A DNA stretch of 64,000 nucleotides from Streptomyces sp. NBC_01244 (GCF_035987325.1 NZ_CP108488.1:2728001-2792000); one strand, 5' to 3'; shown: positions 45,670 to 55,329, numbered from the stretch's first letter. Translations and numbers: made by a program. The notes: a model not told the origin generated them from the sequence alone.

Positions 45670-46911
45670 TCAGGCGAAGGCCAGCTCCGCGCGGCGGACC
45701 TCGGGGGCCGAGGTGCCGACTATCGCGCCCGCCATGCTCACCGCCGCCCCCGCCAGGAACACCGGGGTCACGCCCCACACATCCGCGGCGAAGCCGAAGA
45801 CGGGATAGGCCAGCGGGGCCAGGCCGACCGCCGTGAAGGCCATCACGGAGCTGACCCGCCCCAGGTACGAGGGGTCCGTGGCTGTCTGGATGAGGGCGAT
45901 GGCCAGGCCTCCGCAGATTCCGCAGACCAGCCCCGTCAGCACGGCCAGCCCGACCGCCACCGGCAGGCTCGGCGCCAGCACCAGGCCGCCGATGCCCGCG
46001 GAGCCGATGATGAGGGTGAGGTTCTGGATCGCCCCGGCCCGCGGGAACCTCGGGATCAGGGTCAGCACCAGCGCGCTCGACGCCGCGCCCAGGCCCATCC
46101 CGCCGATGATCCAGCCGACCCCGCCCGGCCCCCAGCCGCGCTCCTCCGAGACCAGGATCAGCCCCAGCGTCATCGGTGCGGACGTGCCGAGCTGGCTCAG
46201 TGCCCCCGACAGGACCAGGGGCCCGATCAGCCCGTGCCGCCGTATGTAGCCGAGCCCCGAGCGGAGCTGCCTCCAAGGACTCTCGGAGGAGGCGGCGGCG
46301 GAGGAGGAAGCCGCGGCAGGCTCCGGGGAAGCCGGCAGCGGGGCGATCCGTACCGCCACCAGCAGCACCAGCGACACCCCGAACAGCGCCGAGGCCACCG
46401 CGAAGGCCGAAGCCGGCCCGCCCAGCCCCATCGCGAGCCCCGCCACCGGCGGCCCGGCGGTGTGCCCGACGCGTTCCGCGAGGCTGCGCAGCCCCTGGAC
46501 CCGTACCAGCTGCCCGGGCCCCGCGATCCGCGGCGGCAGCGCGCCGACGGCCGGCATGAACAGCGCGTCCACGATGCCGAAGACCAGCGCGACGAGCACC
46601 AGGACCCACAGGCCCGGGGAGCCGAGGGCGAGGACGAGCGCCAGCGCCAGGACGACACCGCACCGCACCGCGTCGGAGGAGATGACCACGAGCCGGGGGC
46701 CGAAGCGGTCGGCTACCACCCCGCCGCCCAGCATGAGCAGGGCCCTCGGTATCGCACCGACCGCCATGACCAGGCCGACTTCGGCCGGGCCGGCGCTCTG
46801 GGCGGCCGCCCAGCCGAGGGCGAGGAAGTAGACCCCGTCCCCGACGAGCGATGCCCCGTAGGCGGCCAGCCAGCGCAGGACGTTGCCGTCCCGCCACACG
46901 TTCCCGTTCAC
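45670..46911 (-). CDS. MFS transporter
   Basis: 413 aa with 12 predicted membrane helices. Helix 2-3 loop motif VVADRFGPRLVV (about residues 52-63) matches the MFS motif A region (G-x-x-x-D-R-x-G). A Ser/Ala-rich central loop (ASPEPAAASSSAAASSES) divides the halves. It resembles MFS_3/enterobactin-exporter-like efflux proteins. GTG 46911 has GGGGGG about 7 nt upstream. It lies 29 bp after hisF, so it may be the last gene of the his operon; the substrate is unknown and no histidine link is established. Confidence 0.85.
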   Translation of the reverse strand: MNGNVWRDGNVLRWLAAYGASLVGDGVYFLALGWAAAQSAGPAEVGLVMAVGAIPRALLMLGGGVVADRFGPRLVVISSDAVRCGVVLALALVLALGSPGLWVLVLVALVFGIVDALFMPAVGALPPRIAGPGQLVRVQGLRSLAERVGHTAGPPVAGLAMGLGGPASAFAVASALFGVSLVLLVAVRIAPLPASPEPAAASSSAAASSESPWRQLRSGLGYIRRHGLIGPLVLSGALSQLGTSAPMTLGLILVSEERGWGPGGVGWIIGGMGLGAASSALVLTLIPRFPRAGAIQNLTLIIGSAGIGGLVLAPSLPVAVGLAVLTGLVCGICGGLAIALIQTATDPSYLGRVSSVMAFTAVGLAPLAYPVFGFAADVWGVTPVFLAGAAVSMAGAIVGTSAPEVRRAELAFA

Positions 46912-46940
46912 GAACCGGCCCCCCACGGGCGAAGTGAACC

Positions 46941-47696
46941 TCAGCGGACCGGGTGGCCCGCTTCCCTCAGCGCGTCCTTGACCTGGCCGATGCGCAGGTC
47001 TCCGAAGTGGAACACCGACGCCGCGAGCACCGCGTCGGCGCCCGCCGCGATCGCCGGCGGGAAGTGCGCGAGCTTGCCCGCGCCGCCCGAGGCGATCACC
47101 GGGACCGTGACGTGCTTGCGCACGGCCGCGATCATCTCGGTGTCGTAGCCGTCCTTGGTACCGTCCGCGTCCATCGAGTTCAACAGGATTTCCCCGGCGC
47201 CCAGCTCGGCCGCCCGGTGCGCCCACTCGACGGCGTCGATGCCGGCGCTCTGCCGGCCGCCGTGGGTGGTGACCTCGAAGGAACCGGAGGCGGTGCGGCG
47301 TGCGTCGACCGACAGCACCAGCACCTGCCGGCCGAAGCGCTCGGCGATCTCCTGGATGAGCTCGGGCCGGGCGATGGCGGCGGTGTTGACGCCGACCTTG
47401 TCGGCGCCGGCCCGCAGCAGCTTGTCGACGTCGTCGGCGGTGCGGACGCCGCCGCCCACGGTCAGCGGGATGAAGACCTGCTCGGCGGTGCGGCGCACCA
47501 CGTCGTAGGTGGTCTCCCGGTTCCCGGAGGACGCGGTGATGTCGAGGAAGGTCAGCTCGTCGGCGCCTTCGGCGTCGTAGAGCTTGGCCATCTCGACGGG
47601 GTCGCCGGCGTCGCGCAGGTTCTGGAAGTTGACGCCCTTGACCACGCGGCCGTTGTCCACGTCCAGGCAGGGGATCACCCGTACGGCGAGGGTCAT
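46941..47696 (-). CDS. hisF: Imidazole glycerol phosphate synthase, cyclase subunit
   Basis: 251 aa TIM barrel. The N-terminal catalytic aspartate is in [16 protein letters not shown] (residue 12) and the second in [15 protein letters not shown] (about 131), with phosphate loops [10 protein letters not shown] and [11 protein letters not shown]. It condenses PRFAR with ammonia from HisH to form imidazole glycerol phosphate and AICAR. Its ATG overlaps the ridA stop by 4 bp, part of a strictly coupled chain. Confidence 0.97.
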   Translation of the reverse strand: MTLAVRVIPCLDVDNGRVVKGVNFQNLRDAGDPVEMAKLYDAEGADELTFLDITASSGNRETTYDVVRRTAEQVFIPLTVGGGVRTADDVDKLLRAGADKVGVNTAAIARPELIQEIAERFGRQVLVLSVDARRTASGSFEVTTHGGRQSAGIDAVEWAHRAAELGAGEILLNSMDADGTKDGYDTEMIAAVRKHVTVPVIASGGAGKLAHFPPAIAAGADAVLAASVFHFGDLRIGQVKDALREAGHPVR

Positions 47697-48109
47697 GCCG
47701 CGCCTCCCGCTACGGGGCCGAAGGCCTCGACCTCCACCTCGACGACCATGCTCGGGTCCACGAACCCGTTGACGATGATCAGCGTCGAGGCGGGGCGGAT
47801 CTTGTCGAAGAGCTCGCTGTGGGCGCGGCCGACCTCGTCCACGTCACGGGCGTGCGTGAGGTAGAGGCGGGTGCGGACCACGTGCTCGGGGCCGAGTCCG
47901 GCCTGCTCCAGCGCCTTGAAGGCCACGTCGAAGGCCTTCTTCGTCTGGTCGTACGGGCCGCCCGCGTCGGCCCCGGTGCAGCCGGAGACCAGGACCAGCC
48001 CGTTGGGGAGCTGGACGGCGCGGGAGTAGCCGAGTACGTCCTCGTAGGCGCCGCCGGAAGAGATGCGTCGGACGTCGGAACTGTTCGCGGAACCGTTCTC
48101 GGAACTCAT
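47693..48109 (-). CDS. RidA/YjgF family protein within the his operon
   Basis: 138 aa, single RidA domain. The conserved arginine region [20 protein letters not shown] (about residues 78-97) and the C-terminal VEVEVEAF strand suggest the trimeric fold that hydrolyses reactive enamine/imine intermediates. The first strands ([20 protein letters not shown]) are typical. It is inserted between hisA and hisF with ATGA overlaps on both sides, so it is made stoichiometrically with the pathway. Whether it protects PLP enzymes such as HisC, or acts on a his intermediate, is not known. Confidence 0.88.
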   Translation of the reverse strand: MSSENGSANSSDVRRISSGGAYEDVLGYSRAVQLPNGLVLVSGCTGADAGGPYDQTKKAFDVAFKALEQAGLGPEHVVRTRLYLTHARDVDEVGRAHSELFDKIRPASTLIIVNGFVDPSMVVEVEVEAFGPVAGGAA

Positions 48110-48840
48110 GCGGAGACCACCTTCAGGGCTTCTTCGAGCGTGAACGCCTTGGCGTACAGGGCCTTGCCTACGATGGCGCCCTCGACGCCGGCCCCGACGA
48201 GTCCGGCGAGTGCGCGCAGGTCGTCGAGGGAGGAGATGCCGCCGGAGGCGACGACGGGCCGGTCGGTGGCGGCGCAGACGTTCTTCAGCAGCTCCAAGTT
48301 GGGGCCGGTGAGGGTGCCGTCCTTGCCGATGTCGGTGACGACGTACCGGGCGCAGCCCTCGGAGTCCAGGCGCGCGAGGGTCTCGTAGAGGTCCCCGCCC
48401 TCGCTGGTCCAGCCGCGGCCCTTGAGGGTGGTGCCGCGTACGTCGAGGCCGACGGCGATCTTGTCGCCGTGCTCGGCGATGGCCTTGGCCGCCCAGTCGG
48501 GCGTCTCCAGGGCAGCGGTGCCGAGGTTGACGCGGGTGCAGCCGGTGGCGAGGGCCGCGGCGAGCGTGGCGTCGTCGCGGATGCCGCCGGACAGCTCGAC
48601 CTTGATGTCCATCGCGCCGGTGATCTCGGCGACGAGCGCGCGGTTGTCACCGGTGCCGAAGGCGGCGTCGAGGTCGACCAGGTGGAGCCATTCGGCGCCG
48701 GAGGCCTGCCAGGCGAGGGCGGCCTGGAGCGGGGAGCCGTAGGAGGTCTCGCTGCCGGAGACACCATGGACGAGGCGGACGGCCTGGCCGTCGCGGACGT
48801 CGACGGCGGGGAGCAGTTCGAGCTTCTTCGACGTCGTCAT
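48106..48840 (-). CDS. priA: Bifunctional phosphoribosyl isomerase A (HisA/TrpF)
   Basis: 244 aa. Catalytic aspartates are in [15 protein letters not shown] (residue 14 region) and [15 protein letters not shown] (about 172), with phosphate loop [10 protein letters not shown]. In Streptomyces and Mycobacterium this protein, PriA, isomerises both ProFAR (histidine) and phosphoribosyl anthranilate (tryptophan) because no separate trpF exists; no trpF is seen among the trp genes here. The ATG overlaps the hisH TGA by one base (TGATG). Bifunctionality is inferred from family and context. Confidence 0.93.
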   Translation of the reverse strand: MTTSKKLELLPAVDVRDGQAVRLVHGVSGSETSYGSPLQAALAWQASGAEWLHLVDLDAAFGTGDNRALVAEITGAMDIKVELSGGIRDDATLAAALATGCTRVNLGTAALETPDWAAKAIAEHGDKIAVGLDVRGTTLKGRGWTSEGGDLYETLARLDSEGCARYVVTDIGKDGTLTGPNLELLKNVCAATDRPVVASGGISSLDDLRALAGLVGAGVEGAIVGKALYAKAFTLEEALKVVSA

Positions 48841-49490
48841 CACAGGGTCTCGATCCAGTTGGTGAGGAGCTGGGCGCCGGCGTCCCCGGACTTCTCGGGG
48901 TGGAACTGGGTGGCCCACAGGGCCCCGTTCTCCACCGCCGCGACGAACCGCTCGCCGTGCGTGGCCCAGGTGACCTTGGGGGCCTTGATCAGCGGGTTGG
49001 TGACTTCCAGCGACCAGTCGTGGGCCGCGTAGGAGTGCACGAAGTAGAAGCGGGCGTCCTCGTCCAGGCCGGCGAAGGCCTGGCTGTCGGACGGCGCGTC
49101 CACGGTGTTCCAGCCCATGTGGGGGACGATCGGGGCCTGGAGCGGGCCGACCGTGCCGGGCCACTCGTCCAGTCCCTCGGTCTCCACGCCGTGCTCGATG
49201 CCGCGCTCGAAGAGGATCTGCATGCCGACGCAGATGCCCATGACCGGGCGGCCGCCGGAGAGCCGGCGGCCGATGATCCAGTCGCCGCGCGCGTCCTTGA
49301 GTCCCTGCATGCAGGCGGAGAAGGCTCCGACACCGGGGACGAGGAGTCCGTCGGCGTCCATGGCCTTGTCGTAGTCGCGGGTGATCTCCACGTCCGCGCC
49401 GGCGCGCGCGAGGGCGCGCTCGGCGGAGCGGACGTTTCCGAAGCCGTAGTCGAAGACCACGACCTTCTTGGTGGGGCTGACTGCGCTCAT
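48840..49490 (-). CDS. hisH: Imidazole glycerol phosphate synthase, glutaminase subunit
   Basis: 216 aa class-I glutamine amidotransferase. Triad residues are the cysteine in [13 protein letters not shown] (about residue 87) and the His/Glu pair in [13 protein letters not shown] (about 200). It supplies ammonia through a tunnel to HisF. ATG 49490 is preceded by AGGGA and overlaps the stop of a small membrane-protein gene (ATGA); the in-frame codons further upstream belong to that gene's sequence. Confidence 0.97.
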   Translation of the reverse strand: MSAVSPTKKVVVFDYGFGNVRSAERALARAGADVEITRDYDKAMDADGLLVPGVGAFSACMQGLKDARGDWIIGRRLSGGRPVMGICVGMQILFERGIEHGVETEGLDEWPGTVGPLQAPIVPHMGWNTVDAPSDSQAFAGLDEDARFYFVHSYAAHDWSLEVTNPLIKAPKVTWATHGERFVAAVENGALWATQFHPEKSGDAGAQLLTNWIETL

Positions 49491-49654
49491 TCCCAAATTC
49501 CCTGGATCCGCAGGACTCCGGCGACCAGGCACATCACGGAGCCGATGGCGAGCAGGGCGATGACCGAGGCGGGCATCCCCTGCTTCTTGAAGGAGTAGAC
49601 GCCGCCGGCCAGGAACAGGCCGAGGACGATCAGGATCGTGTTGAGCCCGTTCAC
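49487..49654 (-). CDS. Small two-helix membrane protein between hisB and hisH
   Basis: 55 aa, GTG start one base after the hisB TAG and an ATGA overlap with hisH, so it is locked into the operon. It reads as two hydrophobic helices ([18 protein letters not shown] and [19 protein letters not shown]) separated by KKQGMPA, with a polar end RIQGIWE. No named family was recognised. Its exact coupling to both neighbours and the sense of the frame (hydrophobic segments, high G/C at third positions) support a real gene. Function unknown. Confidence 0.75.
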   Translation of the reverse strand: MNGLNTILIVLGLFLAGGVYSFKKQGMPASVIALLAIGSVMCLVAGVLRIQGIWE

Positions 49655-49655
49655 G

Positions 49656-50249
49656 CTAGAGGGCGCCCTTCGTGGAAGGCAGGATCCCGGCGGCGCGCGG
49701 GTCGAACTCGGCGGCGTAGCGCAGGGCCCGGGCCAGCGCCTTGAACTGGCACTCCACGATGTGGTGGGCGTTGCGGCCGTACGGCACGTGGATGTGCAGG
49801 GCGATCTGGGCCTGCGCGACGAAGGACTCGAAGATGTGCCGGGTCATCGTCGTGTCGTACGAGCCGATCATCGGCGCCATGTTCTCGGGCTCGGTGTGCA
49901 CGAGGTACGGGCGGCCCGACAGGTCGACGGTCACCTGGGCGAGGGACTCGTCGAGCGGCACGGTGCAGTTGCCGAAGCGGTAGATGCCGACCTTGTCGCC
50001 GAGGGCCTGCTTGAAGGCGGCGCCGAGCGCGAGCGCGCTGTCCTCGATGGTGTGGTGGCTGTCGATGTGCAGGTCGCCCTCGGTCTTGACCGTGAGGTCG
50101 AAGAGGCCGTGGCGGCCGAGCTGGTCGAGCATGTGGTCGTAGAAGCCCACGCCCGTCGAAACGTCGACCTTGCCGGTGCCGTCGAGGTTTATCTCGACGA
50201 CGACCGAGGTCTCCTTCGTGGTCCGTTCGACCCGTCCGATGCGGCTCAT
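49656..50249 (-). CDS. hisB: Imidazoleglycerol-phosphate dehydratase
   Basis: 197 aa, monofunctional HisB (no phosphatase domain). Mn-binding histidine motifs are [14 protein letters not shown] (about residue 38), [14 protein letters not shown] (about 65), [18 protein letters not shown] (about 137) and [18 protein letters not shown] (about 162). It forms the 24-mer that makes imidazole acetol phosphate. Its ATG overlaps the hisC stop. Confidence 0.97.
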   Translation of the reverse strand: MSRIGRVERTTKETSVVVEINLDGTGKVDVSTGVGFYDHMLDQLGRHGLFDLTVKTEGDLHIDSHHTIEDSALALGAAFKQALGDKVGIYRFGNCTVPLDESLAQVTVDLSGRPYLVHTEPENMAPMIGSYDTTMTRHIFESFVAQAQIALHIHVPYGRNAHHIVECQFKALARALRYAAEFDPRAAGILPSTKGAL

Positions 50250-51415
50250 GCGTGCTGCTCCTTCTTCAGTGCGCGAACCGCTTCCAGGAACGCGTCGTTC
50301 TCGGCCGGGGTGCCCGCGGTGACCCGCAGCCATCCCGGTACGCCGTTGTCCCGGACCAGGACGCCCTGGTCGAGGATCTTCCGCCAGGCGGTGTGGGAGT
50401 TCTCGAACCGGCCGAACTGTACGAAGTTCGAGTCGGAGTCGGTGACCTCGAAGCCGATCCCCCGCAGCTCGGTGACCAGGCGGTCGCGCTCGGCCTTGAG
50501 CTGCTCGACGTAGCCGAGCAGGGTGTCGGTGAATTCCAGGGCGGCCAGCGCGGTCGCCTGGGTGACGGCCGACAGGTGGTACGGCAGGCGTACGAGCTGT
50601 ACGGCGTCGACCACGGCCGGGTGCGCGGCCAGGTAGCCCAGGCGCAGGCCCGCGGCGCCGAAGGCCTTGGACATGGTCCGGGAGACCACCATGTTCGGGC
50701 GGCCCTCGATCAGCGGCAGCAGCGAGTCCCGGTGGCTGAACTCCACGTAGGCCTCGTCCACGACGACCAGGCTGGGCCCGGCCGCCTGCGCGGCCTCGTA
50801 GAGGGCCAGGACCGTCTCCGCCCCGACCGCGGTGCCCGTGGGGTTGTTGGGCGAGGTGATGAAGACGACGTTGGGCCGGTGCGCGGCGATCGCCTGCTCG
50901 GCGGCCTCCACGTCGATGGTGAAGTCGGCGTTGCGCGGGCCCGAGATCCACTCCGTGCCGGTGCCGCGCGCGATCAGCGCGTGCATCGAGTACGAGGGCT
51001 CGAAGCCGATCGCGGTGCGGCCGGGCCCGCCGAAGGTCTGCAGCAGCTGCTGGAGGACCTCGTTGGACCCGTTGGCCGCCCATACGTTCTCCCGCGCGAC
51101 CGGGTGCTTGCCGGTGCGGGTGAGGTAGGCGGCCAGCTCGGTGCGCAGCTCGACGGCGTCCCGGTCGGGGTACCGGTTGAGGGTGCGGGCCGCCTCGGCG
51201 ACCCGCTCGGCGATGCGCGCGACGAGCTCCTCGGGCAGCCCGTACGGGTTCTCGTTGGTGTTGAGCTGGACGGGCACGTCCAGCTGCGGGGCGCCGTACG
51301 GGGTCTTGCCGCGCAGCTCGTCCCGGATGGGAAGGTCGTCGATGCCGATGACGGCCGTGGTACCCGGGGCGTCGGTGCCGTCAGTGCTGTCGGTGCTGTC
51401 AGTGGGTTCGATCAT
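50246..51415 (-). CDS. hisC: Histidinol-phosphate aminotransferase
   Basis: 389 aa, PLP fold-type [14 protein letters not shown] (about residue 52), [11 protein letters not shown] (about 178) and the Schiff-base lysine in [17 protein letters not shown] (about 240) are clear; the C-terminal arginine motif [12 protein letters not shown] binds the phosphate. The first 20 residues are a Ser/Thr/Asp-rich repeat ([10 protein letters not shown]) not found in most family members. It overlaps hisD and hisB by 4 bp each. Confidence 0.96.
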   Translation of the reverse strand: MIEPTDSTDSTDGTDAPGTTAVIGIDDLPIRDELRGKTPYGAPQLDVPVQLNTNENPYGLPEELVARIAERVAEAARTLNRYPDRDAVELRTELAAYLTRTGKHPVARENVWAANGSNEVLQQLLQTFGGPGRTAIGFEPSYSMHALIARGTGTEWISGPRNADFTIDVEAAEQAIAAHRPNVVFITSPNNPTGTAVGAETVLALYEAAQAAGPSLVVVDEAYVEFSHRDSLLPLIEGRPNMVVSRTMSKAFGAAGLRLGYLAAHPAVVDAVQLVRLPYHLSAVTQATALAALEFTDTLLGYVEQLKAERDRLVTELRGIGFEVTDSDSNFVQFGRFENSHTAWRKILDQGVLVRDNGVPGWLRVTAGTPAENDAFLEAVRALKKEQHA

Positions 51416-52734
51416 GCCTGCGGAACCTTCCACCCGAAACGTGCCTTGAGAGCCGCGCCGTGGGCGGGCAGGTCCTCGGCCTCGGCGAGGGTCACCACGT
51501 GGTGGGTGACCTCGGCGAGGGCGTCGCGCGTGTAGTCGACGATGTGGATGCCGCGCAGGAAGGACTGCACGGACAGGCCCGAGGAGTGGCAGGCGCAGCC
51601 GCCGGTGGGCAGCACGTGGTTGGAGCCGGCGCAGTAGTCGCCGAGCGAGACCGGGGACCACGGCCCGACGAAGATCGCGCCGGCGTTGCGCACGCGGGCG
51701 GCCCAGGCGGCCGCGTCGGCGGTCTGGATCTCCAGGTGCTCGGCGCCGTACGCGTCGACGACCTTGAGGCCGTCCTCCAGGCTGTCGACCAGCACGATCG
51801 CGGACTGGCGGCCGGCCAGCGCGGGCTTGATCCGGTCCTCGACGTGCTTGGTGGCCGCGACCTGCGGCTCGAGTTCCTTCTCGACGGCGGCCGCGAGTTC
51901 CGCGGAGTCCGTGACGAGGACGGCGGCGGCCAGCGGGTCGTGCTCGGCCTGGCTGATCAGGTCGGCGGCGACGTGCACCGGGTCGGCCGTGGAGTCCGCG
52001 AGGACCGCGATCTCGGTCGGGCCGGCCTCGGTGTCGATGCCGATCTTTCCGGTGAAGTAGCGCTTGGCGGCGGCGACCCAGATGTTGCCGGGGCCGGTCA
52101 CCATGTTGGTGGGCAGGCAGTCTTCCGTCCCGTACGCGAACATCGCGACGGCCTGGGCCCCTCCGACCGCGTACACCTCCGCGACGCCGAGCAGCGCGCA
52201 CGCGGCGAGGATCGTCGGGTGCGGCAGGCCCCCGAACTCTTTCTGCGGCGGGGACGCGAGCGCGATGGACTCGACGCCCGCCTCCTGGGCCGGTACGACG
52301 TTCATGACGACGGAGGACGGGTACACCGAGCGGCCGCCCGGGGCGTACAGCCCCACGCGCTCCACGGGAACCCACTTCTCGGTCACGGTGCCGCCGGGGA
52401 CCACCTGGGTGACGTGCTCGGACCGGCGCTGGCTGCGGTGCACGATCCGGGCGCGCCGGATCGACTCCTCCAGGGCGGCGCGGACGGCCGGGTCGAGCTG
52501 GTCGAGAGCGGCCTGCAGGGCCTCGACGGGCACCCTGACCTGCTCGAGCTCGACCCCGTCGAACTTCTGCGCGTACTCGATCAGCGCCGCCGTTCCACGA
52601 TGGTGGACGTCCTCGCAGATGGGCCGCACCTTCTCCAGGGCGGCTTCCACGTCGAACTCGGCACGGGGCAGCAGATCGCGCAGGGCTCCACCCTCGGGGA
52701 GGGTGTCGCCGCGCAGGTCGATACGAGAGATCAC
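51412..52734 (-). CDS. hisD: Histidinol dehydrogenase
   Basis: 440 aa, Zn-dependent, performs the last two NAD-linked oxidations to histidine. Visible motifs are [14 protein letters not shown] (about residue 220), the metal/catalytic stretch [16 protein letters not shown] (about 258), [12 protein letters not shown] (about 365) and the end of the active site around [19 protein letters not shown] 52734 ([10 protein letters not shown]) is the first gene of the his operon, with GAGAG 9 nt upstream and an operator-like palindrome 41 bp upstream. Confidence 0.97.
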   Translation of the reverse strand: MISRIDLRGDTLPEGGALRDLLPRAEFDVEAALEKVRPICEDVHHRGTAALIEYAQKFDGVELEQVRVPVEALQAALDQLDPAVRAALEESIRRARIVHRSQRRSEHVTQVVPGGTVTEKWVPVERVGLYAPGGRSVYPSSVVMNVVPAQEAGVESIALASPPQKEFGGLPHPTILAACALLGVAEVYAVGGAQAVAMFAYGTEDCLPTNMVTGPGNIWVAAAKRYFTGKIGIDTEAGPTEIAVLADSTADPVHVAADLISQAEHDPLAAAVLVTDSAELAAAVEKELEPQVAATKHVEDRIKPALAGRQSAIVLVDSLEDGLKVVDAYGAEHLEIQTADAAAWAARVRNAGAIFVGPWSPVSLGDYCAGSNHVLPTGGCACHSSGLSVQSFLRGIHIVDYTRDALAEVTHHVVTLAEAEDLPAHGAALKARFGWKVPQA

Positions 52735-52774
52735 CTGCCAATTCTCTCAGACCGCCTCGCGGCACTGTTCGTCC

Positions 52775-52791
52775 GTATCACTGGCTGATAC
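52775..52791. promoter_or_regulatory. Palindrome upstream of hisD
   Basis: GTATCA-CTGGC-TGATAC, a perfect 6-bp dyad with a 5-bp spacer, 41 bp upstream of the hisD start. It is in the right place for an operator controlling the his operon, and no histidine-rich leader peptide is visible downstream of it. Confidence 0.45.
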
Positions 52792-52837
52792 AGGCCACGG
52801 ACGTTTCCCGATGTCACAGCGGCCCTCTAGCGTGCAG

Positions 52838-52945
52838 GTACGCGCGGCTCGTCCGCGCGTACAAGAGGGAGGGGCCGCGCGGCTCGTCCGCGCGTACCTG
52901 CGAGAGGGGCCGCGCGGCGACCGTCCGCGCGGACGAGCGGAGGGG
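52838..52945. repeat. Three tandem 35-bp repeats each containing a palindrome
   Basis: A 22-bp block (CGCGCGGCTCGTCCGCGCGT plus AC) starts at 52841 and again, identical, at 52876; a diverged third starts at 52911. The period is exactly 35 bp. Each block is a dyad of CGCGCGG and CCGCGCG around CTCGT; the first extends to GTACGCGCGG/CCGCGCGTAC. The array lies just upstream of the beta-helical membrane protein start (52953) and about 105 bp from hisD. Confidence 0.8.
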
Positions 52946-52952
52946 GGCCGCC

Positions 52953-54545
52953 ATGGCCGAAGCACGCCCGGGCGGGGAACCGTCCGATCTCACCGGTCCC
53001 GAACGGCTCATGTGGGACGCGTACCGGACCGGCAGCGTCTGCGATCTCAGCACCCGCACCGCCGAACGGGACGATCCGCACGCCGACCGGGTCTGGGGCC
53101 ACGAGCGCAGCGTCCGCGCGGCGGTGGTGGCGCTGCTGCTGCTCCACGGGCCGGGCCCGGTGCCGGGCCGGGTGGCCTCGCTGAAGCTGCGGGGCGTGCG
53201 GATCACCGGCCGCCTCGACCTCTCCGGAGGCACGGTCGCCCCGTACGTCGAGCTGCAGTCCTGCCGCTTCGACGGGGAGGTGCAGCTCTCGGAGACCCGG
53301 TTCGGCACGCTTCGCCTGGTCAACTGCGCGATACCCCGGCTGGAGGCGGCCCGCCTGCAGACGGAGGGCGACCTGCACCTGCCGCGCTGCCGGGTGGCGC
53401 GCGGGATCCGGCTGACCGACGCGCAGATCGGCACCGACCTGCTGATCAGCGAGGCGGTGGTGCAGCGCGACGGCAAGGGCCGGGCCCTGGCCGCCGACGG
53501 CATGTCGGTGGCGCAGGACTTCCAGGGCGAGCTGCTCCAGACGTACGGGGAGCTGAGCCTGCGCGGCGCCAAGGTGGGCGTGTCGATGAGCCTGCGCGGG
53601 GCCCGCCTGAGCAATCCGACCGGGAAGCGGGCGCTGAACGCCCCGCAGCTCACCGTCGAGCGCACCCTCTACCTGACCTCCATCGCCATGGACGACTCCG
53701 GCTCCACCACTCCCGCCTACGGGCAGGGCTACACCCCCCTGCGGGGCGAGCCCGCGCGGCACTTCGAGTGCCGGGGCGGCCTGCGGCTGGACGACGGCCG
53801 CTTCGGGGACGCCGTGGACTTCTACGGGGCCCGGTTCACCCTCACGGAGGACCAGGAGGTCTCGCTGCGCCGCATCCACACCCCGGAGCTGCGGTTCGTC
53901 GGCGAGCGGCCGGAGCGGGGGCGGGTGGTGCTGTCGGGCTCGCAGGTGGTCAAGCTCGTGGACACGGCCACGAGCTGGCCGGCCCGCCCGGGCCGGCTGT
54001 CCATCGAGGGCTTCGCCTACGAGAACCTCGCGCCCCGGGGCCTCTTCCCGACGGCCCGCCGGCTGGAGTGGGTCGAGGCGGCCACCCCCGAGTACTCCCC
54101 GGAACCGTACGAGCGGCTCGCCTCCGTCCTGCGGGCCTCCGGGGAGGACGCGGACGCCCGCGCGGTGCTGCTGGCCAAGCAGCGGCGCCGGCGCACGACG
54201 CTGCCGCCGGCGCTGCGCGCGTGGGGGTACCTCCAGGACTGGACGGTGGTCTACGGCTACCGGCCGGGGCGGGCGGCGCTGTGGATGGCCGTGCTGTGGG
54301 CAGCCGGAGCCGTGCTCTTCACGGTGCACGGCGAGCCACCGCCGCTCAAGGCGGAGGAGCACCCGGACTGGAACCCGGTGCTGTTCGCCCTGGACCTGCT
54401 GCTCCCGGTGATCGACCTGGGCCAGCAGGACCAGTGGATTCTGCGGGGCGGCTGGCAGTGGGGCACGGCGGCCCTGGTCATCCTGGGCTGGATCCTGGCC
54501 ACAACGGTCGCGGCGGGCGCTTCCCGCGTGCTGAGGCGGGGGTGA
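52953..54545 (+). CDS. Beta-helical (pentapeptide-like) membrane protein of unknown function
   Basis: 530 aa. A cytosolic N-terminal part (residues 1-80) leads into a stretch of short regular strands (about 80-330) such as LRGVRITGRLDLSGG, LQSCRFDGEVQLSETRF and LRGAKVGVSMSLRGARL, which suggests a pentapeptide-like right-handed beta-helix. Near the C-terminus come three hydrophobic segments (AALWMAVLWAAGAVLFTV, VLFALDLLLPVIDLG, GTAALVILGWILATTVAAG). Similar Streptomyces proteins are often loosely called oxidoreductases, but no cofactor motif is seen. Start ATG 52953 follows GGAGGGGGG. It sits downstream of a tandem palindromic repeat and diverges from hisD. Confidence 0.75.
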   Translation: MAEARPGGEPSDLTGPERLMWDAYRTGSVCDLSTRTAERDDPHADRVWGHERSVRAAVVALLLLHGPGPVPGRVASLKLRGVRITGRLDLSGGTVAPYVELQSCRFDGEVQLSETRFGTLRLVNCAIPRLEAARLQTEGDLHLPRCRVARGIRLTDAQIGTDLLISEAVVQRDGKGRALAADGMSVAQDFQGELLQTYGELSLRGAKVGVSMSLRGARLSNPTGKRALNAPQLTVERTLYLTSIAMDDSGSTTPAYGQGYTPLRGEPARHFECRGGLRLDDGRFGDAVDFYGARFTLTEDQEVSLRRIHTPELRFVGERPERGRVVLSGSQVVKLVDTATSWPARPGRLSIEGFAYENLAPRGLFPTARRLEWVEAATPEYSPEPYERLASVLRASGEDADARAVLLAKQRRRRTTLPPALRAWGYLQDWTVVYGYRPGRAALWMAVLWAAGAVLFTVHGEPPPLKAEEHPDWNPVLFALDLLLPVIDLGQQDQWILRGGWQWGTAALVILGWILATTVAAGASRVLRRG

Positions 54546-54579
54546 CGACCCCGGGGCCACGGCCACTACCCTGTGCCTG

Positions 54580-55317
54580 GTGACCACCGTTCGCCTGCCC
54601 CTCTTCCCGCTGAACTCGGTGCTGTTCCCGGGACTCGTCCTCCCGCTGAACATCTTCGAGGAGCGTTATCGCGCCATGATGCGCGAGCTGCTGAAGGCGG
54701 GAGAGGACGAGCCCCGCCGTTTCGCGGTCGTCGCGATCCGCGATGGCCGGGAAGTCGCCCCGACCGCGCCCGGCCTGCCGGACCAGACGGCCGTGCCCGA
54801 GCGCGGGCCGGCCGCCGGTTTCGGCGCGGACCCGGTCCAGGCCTTCCACCGGGTGGGCTGCATCGCGGACGCGGCCTCGATCCGGGAGCGGGAGGACGGC
54901 AGCTTCGAAGTCATGGCGACCGGCACCGTCCGGGTCCGGCTGCTGTCGGTCGACGCCTCCGGCCCCTTTCTCGTGGCGGAACTGGAGGAGCTTCCGGAGG
55001 ACGCGGGCGAGGGCGCGGGCGCGCTGGCGGAGGGCGTGCTGCGGGCGTTCCGCGCGTACCAGAAGCGGCTGGCGGGGGCCCGCGAACGGTCCCTGACCGG
55101 CATGGACCTCCCCGACGAGCCCTCGGTGGTCTCGTACCTGGTGGCGGCGGCCGCGGTGCTGGACATCCCGGCGAAGCAGCGCCTGCTCCAGGCCCCGGAC
55201 ACGGCGACCCGCCTCGCGGAGGAGCTGAAGCTGCTGCGTACCGAGACGGCCGTCATCCGCCACCTGCCCTCGCTCCCGGCCGTGGACCTCACCCGCGCCC
55301 CGACGAGCCCCAACTGA
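54580..55317 (+). CDS. Lon protease substrate-binding-domain (LON-N) protein
   Basis: 245 aa, no protease or AAA domain. The LON-N fold begins at once with RLPLFPLNSVLFPGLVLPLNIFE (quoted as RLPLFPLNSVLFPG) and continues through GCIADAASIREREDGSFEV to a helical C-terminal part (about 150-235). Such stand-alone domains are common in actinobacteria and are thought to bind peptides or proteins. It starts with GTG 54580, 35 bp after the previous gene, and is followed 12 bp later by the YbaK gene, so an operon is likely. Function uncertain. Confidence 0.83.
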   Translation: MTTVRLPLFPLNSVLFPGLVLPLNIFEERYRAMMRELLKAGEDEPRRFAVVAIRDGREVAPTAPGLPDQTAVPERGPAAGFGADPVQAFHRVGCIADAASIREREDGSFEVMATGTVRVRLLSVDASGPFLVAELEELPEDAGEGAGALAEGVLRAFRAYQKRLAGARERSLTGMDLPDEPSVVSYLVAAAAVLDIPAKQRLLQAPDTATRLAEELKLLRTETAVIRHLPSLPAVDLTRAPTSPN

Positions 55318-55329
55318 CGCGAAGGACCC

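Noticed and set aside
52838..52945. CRISPR-like array
   Set aside because: Only three units, spacers of about 13 bp that are themselves near-identical, and no cas genes; this is a tandem repeat.
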